In this document: piece by piece, positions 1 to 5,897 of the stretch
How the letters are laid out: every line of letters begins with the position of its first letter
Position numbering within the stretch: position 1 is the stretch's first letter
Notes under the pieces: model-generated
The model's input: the letters and a program-made list of their open reading frames with translations, nothing else
Database searches by the model: none
What the model was told of the DNA's origin: nothing
Position numbers and translations under genes: made by a program
Virus record (IMG/VR): IMGVR_UViG_3300017748_005283
Span: 1 to 22,987 of that record
Length of the DNA: 22,987 nucleotides
Reading direction: 5' to 3' (one strand)
Origin: a virus

Positions 1-1
1 A

Positions 2-166
2 GAGTTTGGCTTCGATCAAGAACTGAAACGTCTAGGTTTTTATTTTACTAATGCTGTTTTAATTGATCTTTTAAACAAGGGCGTGTTGACTAGTGACGAA
101 ACTTTCCTAGAAAGAAGACTGGGCAATGACATGTATAAAAAGCACACGGGTAAAGTCAAAAAGTGA
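2..166 (+). CDS. C-terminal end of an unknown protein (5' partial)
   Basis: An open frame runs from the left edge to a TGA at 164-166 and encodes the last 54 residues of a protein whose start lies outside the window. The visible part reads EFGFDQELKRLGFYFTNAV and then a helical, charged tail ending in HTGKVKK. I recognise no family. It lies on the same strand as the following small genes, and about 100 bases separate it from the next start. That gap holds a 9-base direct repeat (167-175 and 184-192) and an AT-rich promoter-like element. The frame is convincing because it stays open for the full 55 codons with mixed, protein-like composition, but the function is unknown. Confidence 0.55.
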   Translation, partial: EFGFDQELKRLGFYFTNAVLIDLLNKGVLTSDETFLERRLGNDMYKKHTGKVKK

Positions 167-235
167 GAGCAGCTCCGTGAGCAGAGCAGCTCATTCCGTC
201 ACAAAAATTTCTCCAGAAAAATGATCTACTAATTA

Positions 236-247
236 ATAGTTATATAC
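236..247 (+). promoter_or_regulatory. Recurrent AT-rich upstream element (ATAGTTATATAC)
   Basis: This near-palindromic element lies 19 bases upstream of the start at 267. The same core, ATAGTTATAT, recurs upstream of other genes in the cargo array (1506, 2239, 5864). It could be a phage promoter element, but no start of transcription can be read from sequence alone. Confidence 0.35.
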
Positions 248-266
248 AACATATCATGGAGAAGTA

Positions 267-647
267 ATGAAACTTAACAAAAATAAACTTAGACGCATGA
301 TCATAGAAAGCTTGAATGAATTGACACTGATTAATAGTGGCGAGCCAAAAGTCGTCGATATGGAAGTAAAATATAATACGGATGAAACCGGTCAACAGGG
401 GGCTCCCGCTTTTATTTTTAGGCATGAGGAGTTAACGGGTGGTATAATGAGGGCTGATATCGATCAAGCAGGAGCGGTACTTAACTCACTTGTTCAAATG
501 GGTTTCACACAAATTAACATCAGCGGACCCTTATCTTATAACACAATTATTGATGATGAAACACAGATGCCTAAAAGCGGTCATCCCTTTGTGAAGGAGC
601 CTATAATGGGGCCTAATAACACCCCATTTTACGACTACAGAGACTAA
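267..647 (+). CDS. Small protein with capsid-targeting-like N-terminus
   Basis: A 126-residue protein of unknown function. Residues 1-16 (MKLNKNKLRRMIIESL) form a basic amphipathic helix of the type shared by many genes in this window. They contain I-I-E, followed by L-N-E, both fitting the (L/I)-x-E rule of T4-type prohead proteases. The body (from about residue 20) has no recognised domain; it contains a GGIMRADIDQAG segment and ends in NNTPFYDYRD. The start is supported by GGAG five bases upstream of ATG. It is followed 24 bases later by another gene of the same class. The DNA encoding the C-terminus is repeated almost exactly at 2009-2045 downstream of a sister gene, showing duplication. 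Inferred role: a packaged head protein. The body function is unknown. Confidence 0.8.
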   Translation: MKLNKNKLRRMIIESLNELTLINSGEPKVVDMEVKYNTDETGQQGAPAFIFRHEELTGGIMRADIDQAGAVLNSLVQMGFTQINISGPLSYNTIIDDETQMPKSGHPFVKEPIMGPNNTPFYDYRD

Positions 648-651
648 TATA
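615..651 (+). repeat. Direct repeat copy 1 (gene 3' end)
   Basis: This 37-base stretch covers the last codons and stop of the gene at 267-647 plus the start of the following intergenic region. It matches 2009-2045 at 35 of 37 positions by my count. Here it is read in frame as NNTPFYDYRD and stop. Confidence 0.85.
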
Positions 652-671
652 TAACAAATTGTGGAGAACAA

Positions 672-1040
672 ATGAAAATTAATAGACGACAACTACGAAG
701 ACTCATTGAGTCGACTTTGAATGAGCGACCAGAGAACGCGCTCGGTAACCCTACAGCTGACAAAGTCCAACACGGATTAAATCAAATGGGATATCGATAC
801 AAGGTCAAAGAAGTTCCGTACATGTCAGGCGGGGTTAACCCGTTTGATGAATTTGATTCAACAGTTATAGGTACACTTGAAAAAGCAGGTTTGTATGATG
901 AGAACGTATACTATGTCGACACAGGTAAAGACTTTACCGCTGTTGACGAAATACAGGGGTTCATTAACGATGTAGCCGGCAATATATTTCACAACTCTTC
1001 AGGTGGGTTCTTAGGGCGTACTGTATTTTTTAGAGGTTAG
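672..1040 (+). CDS. Small protein with capsid-targeting-like N-terminus
   Basis: A 122-residue protein. It opens with MKINRRQLRRLIESTLNE, the clearest example of the repeated signal: a basic helix, then L-I-E and L-N-E tripeptides at residues 11-18. The rest (DKVQHGLNQMGYRYKVKEV, then a segment rich in Asp, Gly and aromatics, ending FLGRTVFFRG) is not a family I recognise. The start is fixed by GGAG six bases upstream of ATG. It follows the gene at 267 closely and is probably co-transcribed with it. The stop codon overlaps a 6-bp hairpin (1035-1052) that lacks a T-run. Inferred to be a small packaged protein cleaved after one of the two Glu residues. Confidence 0.8.
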   Translation: MKINRRQLRRLIESTLNERPENALGNPTADKVQHGLNQMGYRYKVKEVPYMSGGVNPFDEFDSTVIGTLEKAGLYDENVYYVDTGKDFTAVDEIQGFINDVAGNIFHNSSGGFLGRTVFFRG

Positions 1041-1109
1041 GTGCAACTAACCCTCGTGTAAGTGTTCGTTGATGTATTCAGTTAGCTAAATTATAACGAG
1101 AGATTTTTA

Positions 1110-1442
1110 ATGGCAGGACTTAAGACAACGTGGGACATGGGCGATCGAGTTATCCACCTGACAGACGTCATCCGCTACCTCAACAAGAGAAAGCGCCAGG
1201 TGTATAGCATACCCGCAAGAGCTCTTGCCAAAATGCTCGGACGACGACTTGAGACTAGTCGTAAGCGCACCATGCGCGCTGATATCTCAGTACCGATCAT
1301 TGTTGAAGTCGATCGGCAGACGCGGCGACCCGTGGTGGTGCTTGACGGGAATCATCGGCTAGCGAAGGCCATGGCACTTAATACTAATGTGCGCATGCGG
1401 ATCTTGTATAGCGATGAGAGGGATAAATTATTTGGTGCGTAA
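1110..1442 (+). CDS. ParB/sulfiredoxin-fold domain protein
   Basis: A 110-residue protein whose second half, RADISVPIIVEV followed by VVVLDGNHRLAKAMAL (about residues 57-92), has the beta-strand and DGNHR motif of the ParB N-terminal / sulfiredoxin-fold superfamily. In that superfamily, a DG(N/H)HR box binds nucleotide phosphates. The N-terminal half has a basic helical region (RYLNKRKRQVY) and lacks the cargo-type leader peptide. Only a weak Shine-Dalgarno (GAGAG) precedes the ATG. The gene is far richer in G+C than its surroundings (about 55% over 1141-1380 by hand count), with codons such as CGC and GCG that are rare elsewhere in the window. This suggests recent transfer. Whether it cuts DNA, hydrolyses CTP or is a toxin-type ParB-like protein cannot be decided. 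Confidence 0.65.
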   Translation: MAGLKTTWDMGDRVIHLTDVIRYLNKRKRQVYSIPARALAKMLGRRLETSRKRTMRADISVPIIVEVDRQTRRPVVVLDGNHRLAKAMALNTNVRMRILYSDERDKLFGA

Positions 1443-1505
1443 ATTTCATCTATTAATTTTTATTTTTCTCACAAATATTTACGGAGAACTTTTGGCAGTC
1501 TTTTG

Positions 1506-1515
1506 ATAGTTATAT
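1506..1515 (+). promoter_or_regulatory. Recurrent AT-rich upstream element (ATAGTTATAT)
   Basis: Second copy of the ATAGTTATAT core, 36 bases upstream of the start at 1552. It lies in a 109-base gap that otherwise holds only AT-rich sequence with no ORF or hairpin I can support. Confidence 0.35.
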
Positions 1516-1551
1516 CTGGATATCATACGATCATATTATACAGGAGATAAA

Positions 1552-2013
1552 ATGAAACTTAATAGAAGAAACTTGCGAAGGCTCATTGAATCTGTGATTC
1601 TGGAAGGCATGCTGGATAGTGCTCTCGACTCACAATACAACCCCTTTAGTGGTATGGTCGATCAAGCGCCGGCACCACCCATGGTCACCCGCGGAGAATT
1701 AGGCCGTTTCTTTAAAGACCCAAAAGAGGTTTTTGGATCATTAAAAAACGATTATCCTTTCATACAGGTAAACGATACTTTCGCTTTTGTGCCAGACTGG
1801 GCTTATGATATCGGCCCTGGTGGATTGGAAGGCGGTGGCCCGGGCGATGATATTAGTTATGCTATTGAGGGCATGGCGATTAAAGAGGTAGACGTCGACG
1901 GTCCGGAGCCAGGTACACGCTACTACTTTCTTCACCAAGATGGGCGCAAACAGTATCATGGCATTGGGAGCATGGGAAAGCATATGGGGCGCCCCTACAC
2001 AAAAACCCAATAA
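1552..2013 (+). CDS. Protein with capsid-targeting-like N-terminus, apparently frameshifted 3' end
   Basis: A 153-residue protein starting MKLNRRNLRRLIESVILE, with L-I-E and I-L-E as candidate prohead-protease sites, and a good AGGAG four bases from the ATG-proximal spacer. The body contains a proline-rich stretch (DQAPAPPMVT), then FFKDPKEVFGSLKNDYPFI and an Asp/Gly-rich region near residue 90-105. I recognise no fold. The final residues YTKTQ are probably not original. Dropping one A from the A5 run at 2001-2005 puts the frame into PNNTPFYDYRD and a stop at 2039-2041, the same C-terminus as the gene at 267. So the gene is either frameshifted, subject to a +1 shift, or affected by a base-calling error. 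Confidence 0.75.
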   Translation: MKLNRRNLRRLIESVILEGMLDSALDSQYNPFSGMVDQAPAPPMVTRGELGRFFKDPKEVFGSLKNDYPFIQVNDTFAFVPDWAYDIGPGGLEGGGPGDDISYAIEGMAIKEVDVDGPEPGTRYYFLHQDGRKQYHGIGSMGKHMGRPYTKTQ

Positions 2014-2045
2014 CACCCCATTTTATGACTACCGAGACTAATATA
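2009..2045 (+). repeat. Direct repeat copy 2 (out-of-frame gene 3' end)
   Basis: Second copy of the 37-base segment at 615-651 (two mismatches, both compatible with selection on the protein or silent/near-silent change). The upstream gene at 1552 stops inside it in another frame, so the peptide NNTPFYDYRD is present but not translated in the annotated frame. Confidence 0.85.
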
Positions 2046-2052
2046 ATATATC

Positions 2053-2094
2053 ATGAAAATAAACAGAAAGCAACTCCGTAAAATGGTCTTGTGA
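2053..2094 (+). pseudogene. Vestigial capsid-targeting-type leader ORF (13 codons)
   Basis: The ORF reads MKINRKQLRKMVL and then TGA. The first ten residues are a perfect example of the leader shared by the neighbouring cargo genes, but the body is gone. It sits at the same distance after the repeat copy at 2009-2045 as the gene at 672 does after copy 1. It is therefore best read as the remnant of a duplicated cargo gene. There is no clear Shine-Dalgarno (upstream is TAATATAATATATC), which also argues for decay. A functional leader peptide or micro-protein is a less likely alternative. Confidence 0.7.
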
Positions 2095-2128
2095 GTAATG
2101 TCGAGGATGACCCTACGGGGTCTTACTC
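2093..2128 (+). other. RNA hairpin with UACG tetraloop
   Basis: An inner stem GACCC (2109-2113) / GGGTC (2118-2122) closes a UACG loop with a C-G pair, the extra-stable cUACGg form. An outer stem GAGTAA (2093-2098) / TTACTC (2123-2128) encloses it, with a 10-base bulge on the 5' side. It lies in the 248-base gap between the genes at 1552 and 2262. No T-run follows directly, so it may be an RNA-processing or stabilising element rather than a terminator. Confidence 0.5.
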
Positions 2129-2155
2129 GGCGTTCATAGGGTAGGGCTAGCTCGC

Positions 2156-2176
2156 GCCAGTTGACACTGGCTTTTT
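2156..2176 (+). terminator. Intrinsic terminator
   Basis: Stem GCCAGT (2156-2161), loop TGAC, stem ACTGGC (2166-2171), followed directly by five T residues. It ends the first block of cargo genes, ahead of the next promoter-like element at 2239. Confidence 0.7.
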
Positions 2177-2238
2177 GATTTACTCAAAAAATATTTAAAA
2201 TTTGCAAAACATTTAGGTAGATTTATATAATTATGATT

Positions 2239-2250
2239 ATAGTTATATAC
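2239..2250 (+). promoter_or_regulatory. Recurrent AT-rich upstream element (ATAGTTATATAC)
   Basis: Identical 12 bases to the copy at 236-247. Here the element lies only 11 bases before the start codon at 2262 and abuts the GGAG ribosome site, which leaves very little room for a leader. It follows directly on the terminator at 2156, fitting a new transcription unit, although an RNA-level or operator role is possible. Confidence 0.35.
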
Positions 2251-2261
2251 ATGGAGTTAAT

Positions 2262-2600
2262 ATGAAAAAACTTACACGAAAACAATTAAGAAGACTTATT
2301 TTGACGGAATCAGAAGAGGTTGGCTCTTTTTATCGTACAACTTCCGGAGCAATGTTTGGAAATAGTCATTTTGGTGACCCAAGATTTACAGGCCTTACAG
2401 GTTTAATGGAGGCACTTGACGAAGCGCGCGGTCCTATTTATATGATTCGTGCAGTCGCCGAAGACTGTCGAGGTGCTGCAGCTGGTGGAGAGGATTCATA
2501 CGCTATCGATCAAGAGAATTATGATTATTTTGATAATATGGTCAAAATATGTGATGAACTCTTGGAAAAAATGCAGCATGAAGTCCTAATGCAATTTTAA
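2262..2600 (+). CDS. Small protein with capsid-targeting-like N-terminus
   Basis: A 112-residue protein beginning MKKLTRKQLRRLILTESEE. The basic helix is conserved, and possible cleavage sites are less canonical here (I-L-T-E, with S-E-E beyond it). The body has GSFYRTTSGAMFGNSHFGD, a helix GLTGLMEALDEARG, a short hydrophobic strand (PIYMIRAVAEDCRG) and a C-terminal helix (YFDNMVKICDELLEKMQHE). I recognise no family. GGAG is five bases from the ATG. It precedes the probable hydrolase gene at 2635 by 34 bases and is presumably co-transcribed with it. Confidence 0.78.
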   Translation: MKKLTRKQLRRLILTESEEVGSFYRTTSGAMFGNSHFGDPRFTGLTGLMEALDEARGPIYMIRAVAEDCRGAAAGGEDSYAIDQENYDYFDNMVKICDELLEKMQHEVLMQF

Positions 2601-2634
2601 TTTAGACTTAAGACATGGGATAGTTATGATCACT

Positions 2635-3420
2635 ATGAAAATAACAAGAAAACAATTGCGTCGACTCATAATAGAACAAATAGCCGACAACCCTACAGAT
2701 GTCATAGATAAAGATGAATTTGTAGGTCCTTTGCCGGCGAATTACAAATCTGAATCTTTTTTATTAGAAGTGTTACATGATGTAATTGCGGCTAAAGGTA
2801 AATCTAAAAATTACACTGACTTAACTTCACTAGACGGAGGTACAGTAGGTATTGCACATTTTGCCTCGGACGGTCTTGGAGGTCTATATGAAGCTTTCGG
2901 TGATGATTTAGTTAAAAAATATTTTGGCAAGTATAAACCTGATATTGATAGTGTTCAAGCTTTAAAAGACGCAACCTATATGGGGTGGAAAAAAAGCAGA
3001 ACTGGTTTACCTGTCTACTGTCGCGACAAAGGCGGACAGAAAGCTGTTAAAGGTACATGTTATAGAAGTATGACTTGGTGGGTCAAGGGTATGAAAGATT
3101 TTATTTCTAGCCCAGAGTCTAAAAAAATTCAATTAGAAGGTTGGAAAAAAGTTACTGTTAAACCAGCTGATAAAGTCATGGATGATTGGGACAAAGAATG
3201 GTTTACAAAAAGAGGTAGAGCAGTTGGGTACTGCCTTGTAAATAGTGGTGGTCCTAGTTTTTTACGTCGATTGGCCAAAGGAGGGAAGAGATCACCAAAT
3301 GAAACGATTGATGCATACTCAGCAGAACATGGCAGCGTTAGAAAGAGATTTAGAATATTAAATAAAATGTATCCTGATCCTAATTTCAAACCAAAGTCTT
3401 TTCCTAAAAGTTATAAATAA
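2635..3420 (+). CDS. Cargo protein with possible lysozyme/chitosanase-like domain
   Basis: A 261-residue protein. I take ATG 2635 as the start because it gives MKITRKQLRRLIIEQI, the shared leader. An in-frame ATG at 2626 would add MIT and has the better-placed purine stretch (GGGA at 2617-2620), so the start remains open. After the leader, with I-I-E as likely cleavage site, residues about 40-85 read ESFLLEVLHDVIAAKG and then LTSLDGGTVGIAHFASDG. A Glu followed about 25 residues later by an Asp/Gly and xGIxxF segment recalls GH46-type chitosanases and related lysozyme-fold enzymes. The C-terminal 100 residues include two Cys and a basic tail. If this is right, it is a glycan hydrolase carried in the virion. 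The family call is weak; the gene itself is secure. Confidence 0.6.
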   Translation: MKITRKQLRRLIIEQIADNPTDVIDKDEFVGPLPANYKSESFLLEVLHDVIAAKGKSKNYTDLTSLDGGTVGIAHFASDGLGGLYEAFGDDLVKKYFGKYKPDIDSVQALKDATYMGWKKSRTGLPVYCRDKGGQKAVKGTCYRSMTWWVKGMKDFISSPESKKIQLEGWKKVTVKPADKVMDDWDKEWFTKRGRAVGYCLVNSGGPSFLRRLAKGGKRSPNETIDAYSAEHGSVRKRFRILNKMYPDPNFKPKSFPKSYK

Positions 3421-3516
3421 ATTAGTTAAATATATTTTGTAAAGAAATAAGTCCCTATGTATAATCTAATTATTGGAATTATATCCAATAAGCAAGTAGA
3501 TAAAACAGGAGAATAC

Positions 3517-3741
3517 ATGCAATTCAATAAGTCAAAAAGCACAAAACGTTTCAATTTCAATATTAGCCGTGATACTAAGTCTCACCGTTCTGGTGCAAAT
3601 ACAGTAACAATCACAACAAATCCTTCAGATGATTCTTACCTAACTTCACGTTCACAGATCACGATGACGGTTAAAGAAGCAAAAGCTTTTCAAAACTTTT
3701 TAAATACTTATATTAGTGGCAAGACTTCAGTATCTAATTAA
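3517..3741 (+). CDS. Small conserved phage-type protein, unknown function
   Basis: A 74-residue protein, MQFNKSKSTKRFNFNISRD and onward. The start at 3517 is chosen because AGGAG lies five bases upstream. The frame extends to an ATG at 3457, but that adds a hydrophobic stretch (MYNLIIGIISNK) with no ribosome site. The middle (GANTVTITTNPSDDSYLTS) is beta-rich, and the C-terminal MTVKEAKAFQNFLNTY is a helix. It resembles small uncharacterised proteins of marine T4-like phages as I remember them, but I cannot check this. It lacks the cargo leader and is followed by a strong terminator 27 bases downstream. Confidence 0.75.
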   Translation: MQFNKSKSTKRFNFNISRDTKSHRSGANTVTITTNPSDDSYLTSRSQITMTVKEAKAFQNFLNTYISGKTSVSN

Positions 3742-3767
3742 CTGGAACAGATTGTTACCTAAAAAAG

Positions 3768-3799
3768 AAGGTCGGCACAAGCCGACCTTTAATTTTTTT
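3768..3799 (+). terminator. Intrinsic terminator
   Basis: A perfect 9-bp stem AAGGTCGGC (3768-3776) / GCCGACCTT (3781-3789) with loop ACAA is followed by TAATTTTTTT. It ends the transcription unit finishing with the gene at 3517-3741. The A-run before the stem could give weak function on the other strand, but no minus-strand gene faces it. Confidence 0.9.
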
Positions 3800-3864
3800 A
3801 ATTTTAACTTTCTTGATTATATAATTAATAATGACGATAACTCGAGTATCAGGAGAGGATATAC

Positions 3865-4374
3865 ATGAAAATTTCTAAACATAAATTAAAAAAAATTATT
3901 ATAGAAGAAGTTGAAAAAGCCTCACTAAAAGGCAAGAGTTTTCATGCTGATTTAATTAACGAATTACTTCAAGTTTATGATGAGTATGGAATCAAGTGTG
4001 CCTTTATTGGTAAGGCATATAATGAGGATGACAAACCAGGAACGTTGATCCTACTTGATGAATATCGCGATTCTTGTAATAATGCCCCTGGTTCTTTTAA
4101 GAAAGCGTTAGAATTCTTAAAAGATATATATGGAGATTCCAGAGTTAAGAAAATAGCAAAGACAAAATGGAAATATGCAAAAAATAAGAAAAGCAGTCAG
4201 ACAGCTAAATCTCTTGAGTCAGTGTTTTTTCCAAGAAGTTTAGGAGATGAAATATTTGTTATGCCTGCTAGTTGGATCCCTGTCGACTTAATTGAAGAGG
4301 TTTTAAAAGATCCGGAAAGTGGCTTAGAAGACTACCTAATACACATTGAAATGCGTAGTACTGGATTTGCTTAA
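3865..4374 (+). CDS. Cargo-type protein, unknown function
   Basis: A 169-residue protein starting MKISKHKLKKIIIEEVEK, an AT-codon version of the shared leader with I-I-E as the probable protease site. The start follows AGGAG at a workable distance. The body begins with a helix (SFHADLINELLQVYDEYG), then strands IKCAFIGKAY and GTLILLDEYRDS, a Lys-rich segment at about 90-115, and VFFPRSLGDEIFVMPASWIP. No catalytic motif is recognisable. The gene opens the unit after the terminator at 3768. It is inferred to be head cargo on the leader alone. Confidence 0.78.
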   Translation: MKISKHKLKKIIIEEVEKASLKGKSFHADLINELLQVYDEYGIKCAFIGKAYNEDDKPGTLILLDEYRDSCNNAPGSFKKALEFLKDIYGDSRVKKIAKTKWKYAKNKKSSQTAKSLESVFFPRSLGDEIFVMPASWIPVDLIEEVLKDPESGLEDYLIHIEMRSTGFA

Positions 4375-4408
4375 ATTAAATTTTTATATTGACTATTTAA
4401 AAGATATA

Positions 4409-4416
4409 TATAAATG
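4409..4416 (+). promoter_or_regulatory. T4-late-promoter-like octamer (TATAAATG)
   Basis: One base differs from TATAAATA, the -10 element of T4-type late promoters. It is 50 bases upstream of the start at 4467, in a 92-base gap that holds nothing else except the ribosome site. A single octamer in AT-rich DNA is weak evidence. Confidence 0.25.
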
Positions 4417-4466
4417 AAAATACTATATGATATCATTAAAATAACTACCCATAAGGAGAAGTAAAA

Positions 4467-5057
4467 ATGAAAAAAATGAGTAGAAAAGAATTGCGTGTAT
4501 TGATTGAATCTGCAATATTAAAAGAAGATCCGTCGGCAATTGGAGCCTTTGGAGACAGAATTAAACAAGGTGTTAATAGACTTAGAAATCAATCAAGGTT
4601 ACAAGTCGGTGGTGATCCTATGTCAGTTGATGGCTCCGGTCCAATATTAGGTGACTTTTGGATGTATATTACAGGAGAACCTGGATCGTCCGGTGAACAG
4701 TTCGGTGGCGTAAGATTTGCACTAGGCAATGATGGAAAGATGCTAGCATCCTATGATTCAGGAAAAAAAGTTACCTATCGATTTGTTGATGACTTTGATG
4801 GTATCCTAGTCATGGTGCGCGCACAAGGTTCAGGTGACCAGTTTCATAGATTAGCTCACGAACTTAGCAATAAAGGATTGAGTGCCGTTTACGGTAAAGA
4901 CATGTCTAACGTTAACATGGATGATTACATTGAAGAACTTAAGGCTTGTGAGGAGTGGTTAGTTGATAAATTCGAATCCTTAGGAGGAAAACCTTCCGGA
5001 AGCCTTAATGAGTCTAGAGGTACCTTATATAGAAAAAGATACTGGGGAAGATACTAA
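4467..5057 (+). CDS. Cargo-type protein, unknown function
   Basis: A 196-residue protein with the leader MKKMSRKELRVLIESAILKE, having L-I-E and then I-L-K-E. AAGGAG lies eight bases upstream of ATG. The body shows GDRIKQGVNRLRNQSRLQV and then a probable beta-rich domain (GDFWMYITGEPGSSGEQF, VRFALGNDGKML, VTYRFVDDFDGILVMVRA). A helical part follows (DQFHRLAHELSNKG and DDYIEELKACEEWLVDKF), and the tail is basic (YRKRYWGRY). I recognise no family. The stop codon abuts the stop of the minus-strand metzincin gene without a spare base. Confidence 0.78.
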   Translation: MKKMSRKELRVLIESAILKEDPSAIGAFGDRIKQGVNRLRNQSRLQVGGDPMSVDGSGPILGDFWMYITGEPGSSGEQFGGVRFALGNDGKMLASYDSGKKVTYRFVDDFDGILVMVRAQGSGDQFHRLAHELSNKGLSAVYGKDMSNVNMDDYIEELKACEEWLVDKFESLGGKPSGSLNESRGTLYRKRYWGRY

Positions 5058-5480
5058 TTACCAGTAAGGTTTCATGATACCGTGAGATTCATGAAGTAAC
5101 CCAAAAGCATGACCTAGCTCATGTCGAAGTGTAATATTGTCCTTTCTGATCATGTGGTCGGATAGGACAATTTTTGCATCTGTTAAAATTTTTTCATCAG
5201 GTTTGTTCTTATAATAGAAGAAATTTAATTTTGTCTTACCGTAGTCTTCTGTGTATGTTTTATTTCTAGATATTTGTATGACATTACTCTGATGATCACA
5301 ACTAGAGTTGAATTCAACCTCAATAGGCCCTAAGTCAAGTTCTTCCTGCCACCAGTTAATACTTTCAATAACTTCTCTTTCATTAACATGCTGATCACAA
5401 ACTTGAACTTTAGGCGTATTTTCCCAAACATATGTTTCTGAAGCGGCTGTACTGATTAAGTTTAAAAATAGTAAAAACAT
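5058..5480 (-). CDS. Secreted metzincin-type zinc metallopeptidase
   Basis: A 140-residue protein with a short N-terminal signal peptide (MFLLFLNLISTAAS, hydrophobic core then small residues). The full metzincin signature HELGHAFGLLH is at residues 120-130. The three His are zinc ligands and Glu121 is the catalytic base. GIMKP follows, supplying the Met-turn (Met136). Two Cys (29 and 61) could form a disulfide, fitting an extracytoplasmic site. It is short for a matrixin-like peptidase, with the active site almost at the C-terminus. AGAGGA precedes the ATG. It is a single minus-strand gene, divergent from the DUF192 gene and tail to tail with the gene at 4467. Possible roles are host envelope degradation or modification of competing surface proteins; these are guesses. 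Confidence 0.85.
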   Translation of the reverse strand: MFLLFLNLISTAASETYVWENTPKVQVCDQHVNEREVIESINWWQEELDLGPIEVEFNSSCDHQSNVIQISRNKTYTEDYGKTKLNFFYYKNKPDEKILTDAKIVLSDHMIRKDNITLRHELGHAFGLLHESHGIMKPYW

Positions 5481-5530
5481 TTTCTTTCCTCTTTGTTTTT
5501 ATTATAATTAGTTTTGTGCAAGGTTACATT

Positions 5531-5848
5531 ATGACTAAGTTATTTAGAGACTATAAACAAATTAAGACAAGAATTATGGGTAAGAGATATACTCTTTGGA
5601 TCTCCGATACTGACAGGAAAAGAAAGTTAGGTCTATCAGGCATTAAGAACCTGCCTAAGGGCACAGGCATGTTATTTAAATATAATAAATACGTAACTAA
5701 CAGCTTTACGATGAAAAATACTAGCATTCCCTTGACAATAATCTTCTTAGACGAGAGTATGAATGTGTTAGAGGTTTTTAAGTGCAGGCCTTTTTCTAAA
5801 AAGAGTATACAACCTAAAAATCCATATCAATATGTAATAGAAATATAG
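5531..5848 (+). CDS. DUF192 family protein
   Basis: A 105-residue protein starting MTKLFRDYKQIK. ATG 5531 is preferred because AAGG lies seven bases upstream; a GTG at 5516 would extend it by five residues with no ribosome site. The DUF192 pattern is clear: TDRKRKLGLSGIKNLP, then GTGMLFKY, then SFTMKNTSIPLTIIFLDESM and VLEVFKCRPFS. DUF192 proteins are usually small, often periplasmic in bacteria and of unknown biochemical role. Here no signal peptide is visible. It is divergent from the metzincin gene across a 50-base gap and precedes the cargo-type gene at 5898. Confidence 0.85.
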   Translation: MTKLFRDYKQIKTRIMGKRYTLWISDTDRKRKLGLSGIKNLPKGTGMLFKYNKYVTNSFTMKNTSIPLTIIFLDESMNVLEVFKCRPFSKKSIQPKNPYQYVIEI

Positions 5849-5863
5849 AATTAAAGTAGATAT

Positions 5864-5875
5864 ATAGTTATATAG
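5864..5875 (+). promoter_or_regulatory. Recurrent AT-rich upstream element (ATAGTTATATAG)
   Basis: Fourth copy of the ATAGTTATAT core, inside TATATAGTTATATAG and 22 bases before the start at 5898. Related versions occur at 6752-6759 (TAGTTATA, ahead of 6809) and in inverted form at 10294-10303 ahead of uvdE. Confidence 0.35.
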
Positions 5876-5897
5876 TAAAAGTATTCGTGGAGAGCAT

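Noticed and set aside
167-192. Nine-base direct repeat (GAGCAGCTC twice)
   Set aside because: It is only two short copies with a weak GCTC/GAGC hairpin and no T-run, so neither a terminator nor an attachment site can be supported.
1035-1052. Hairpin GGTTAG / CTAACC at the stop of the gene at 672
   Set aside because: The stem is six base pairs without a T-run, so not an intrinsic terminator; possibly chance.
1741-2016. Minus-strand ORF of 91 codons
   Set aside because: It lies wholly opposite the leader-bearing gene at 1552, has no ribosome site and an unlikely composition.
267-4530. Arg-Arg pairs in the leaders as twin-arginine export signals
   Set aside because: There is no hydrophobic core or signal-peptidase site after the Arg pair; the helix is amphipathic and followed by acidic residues.
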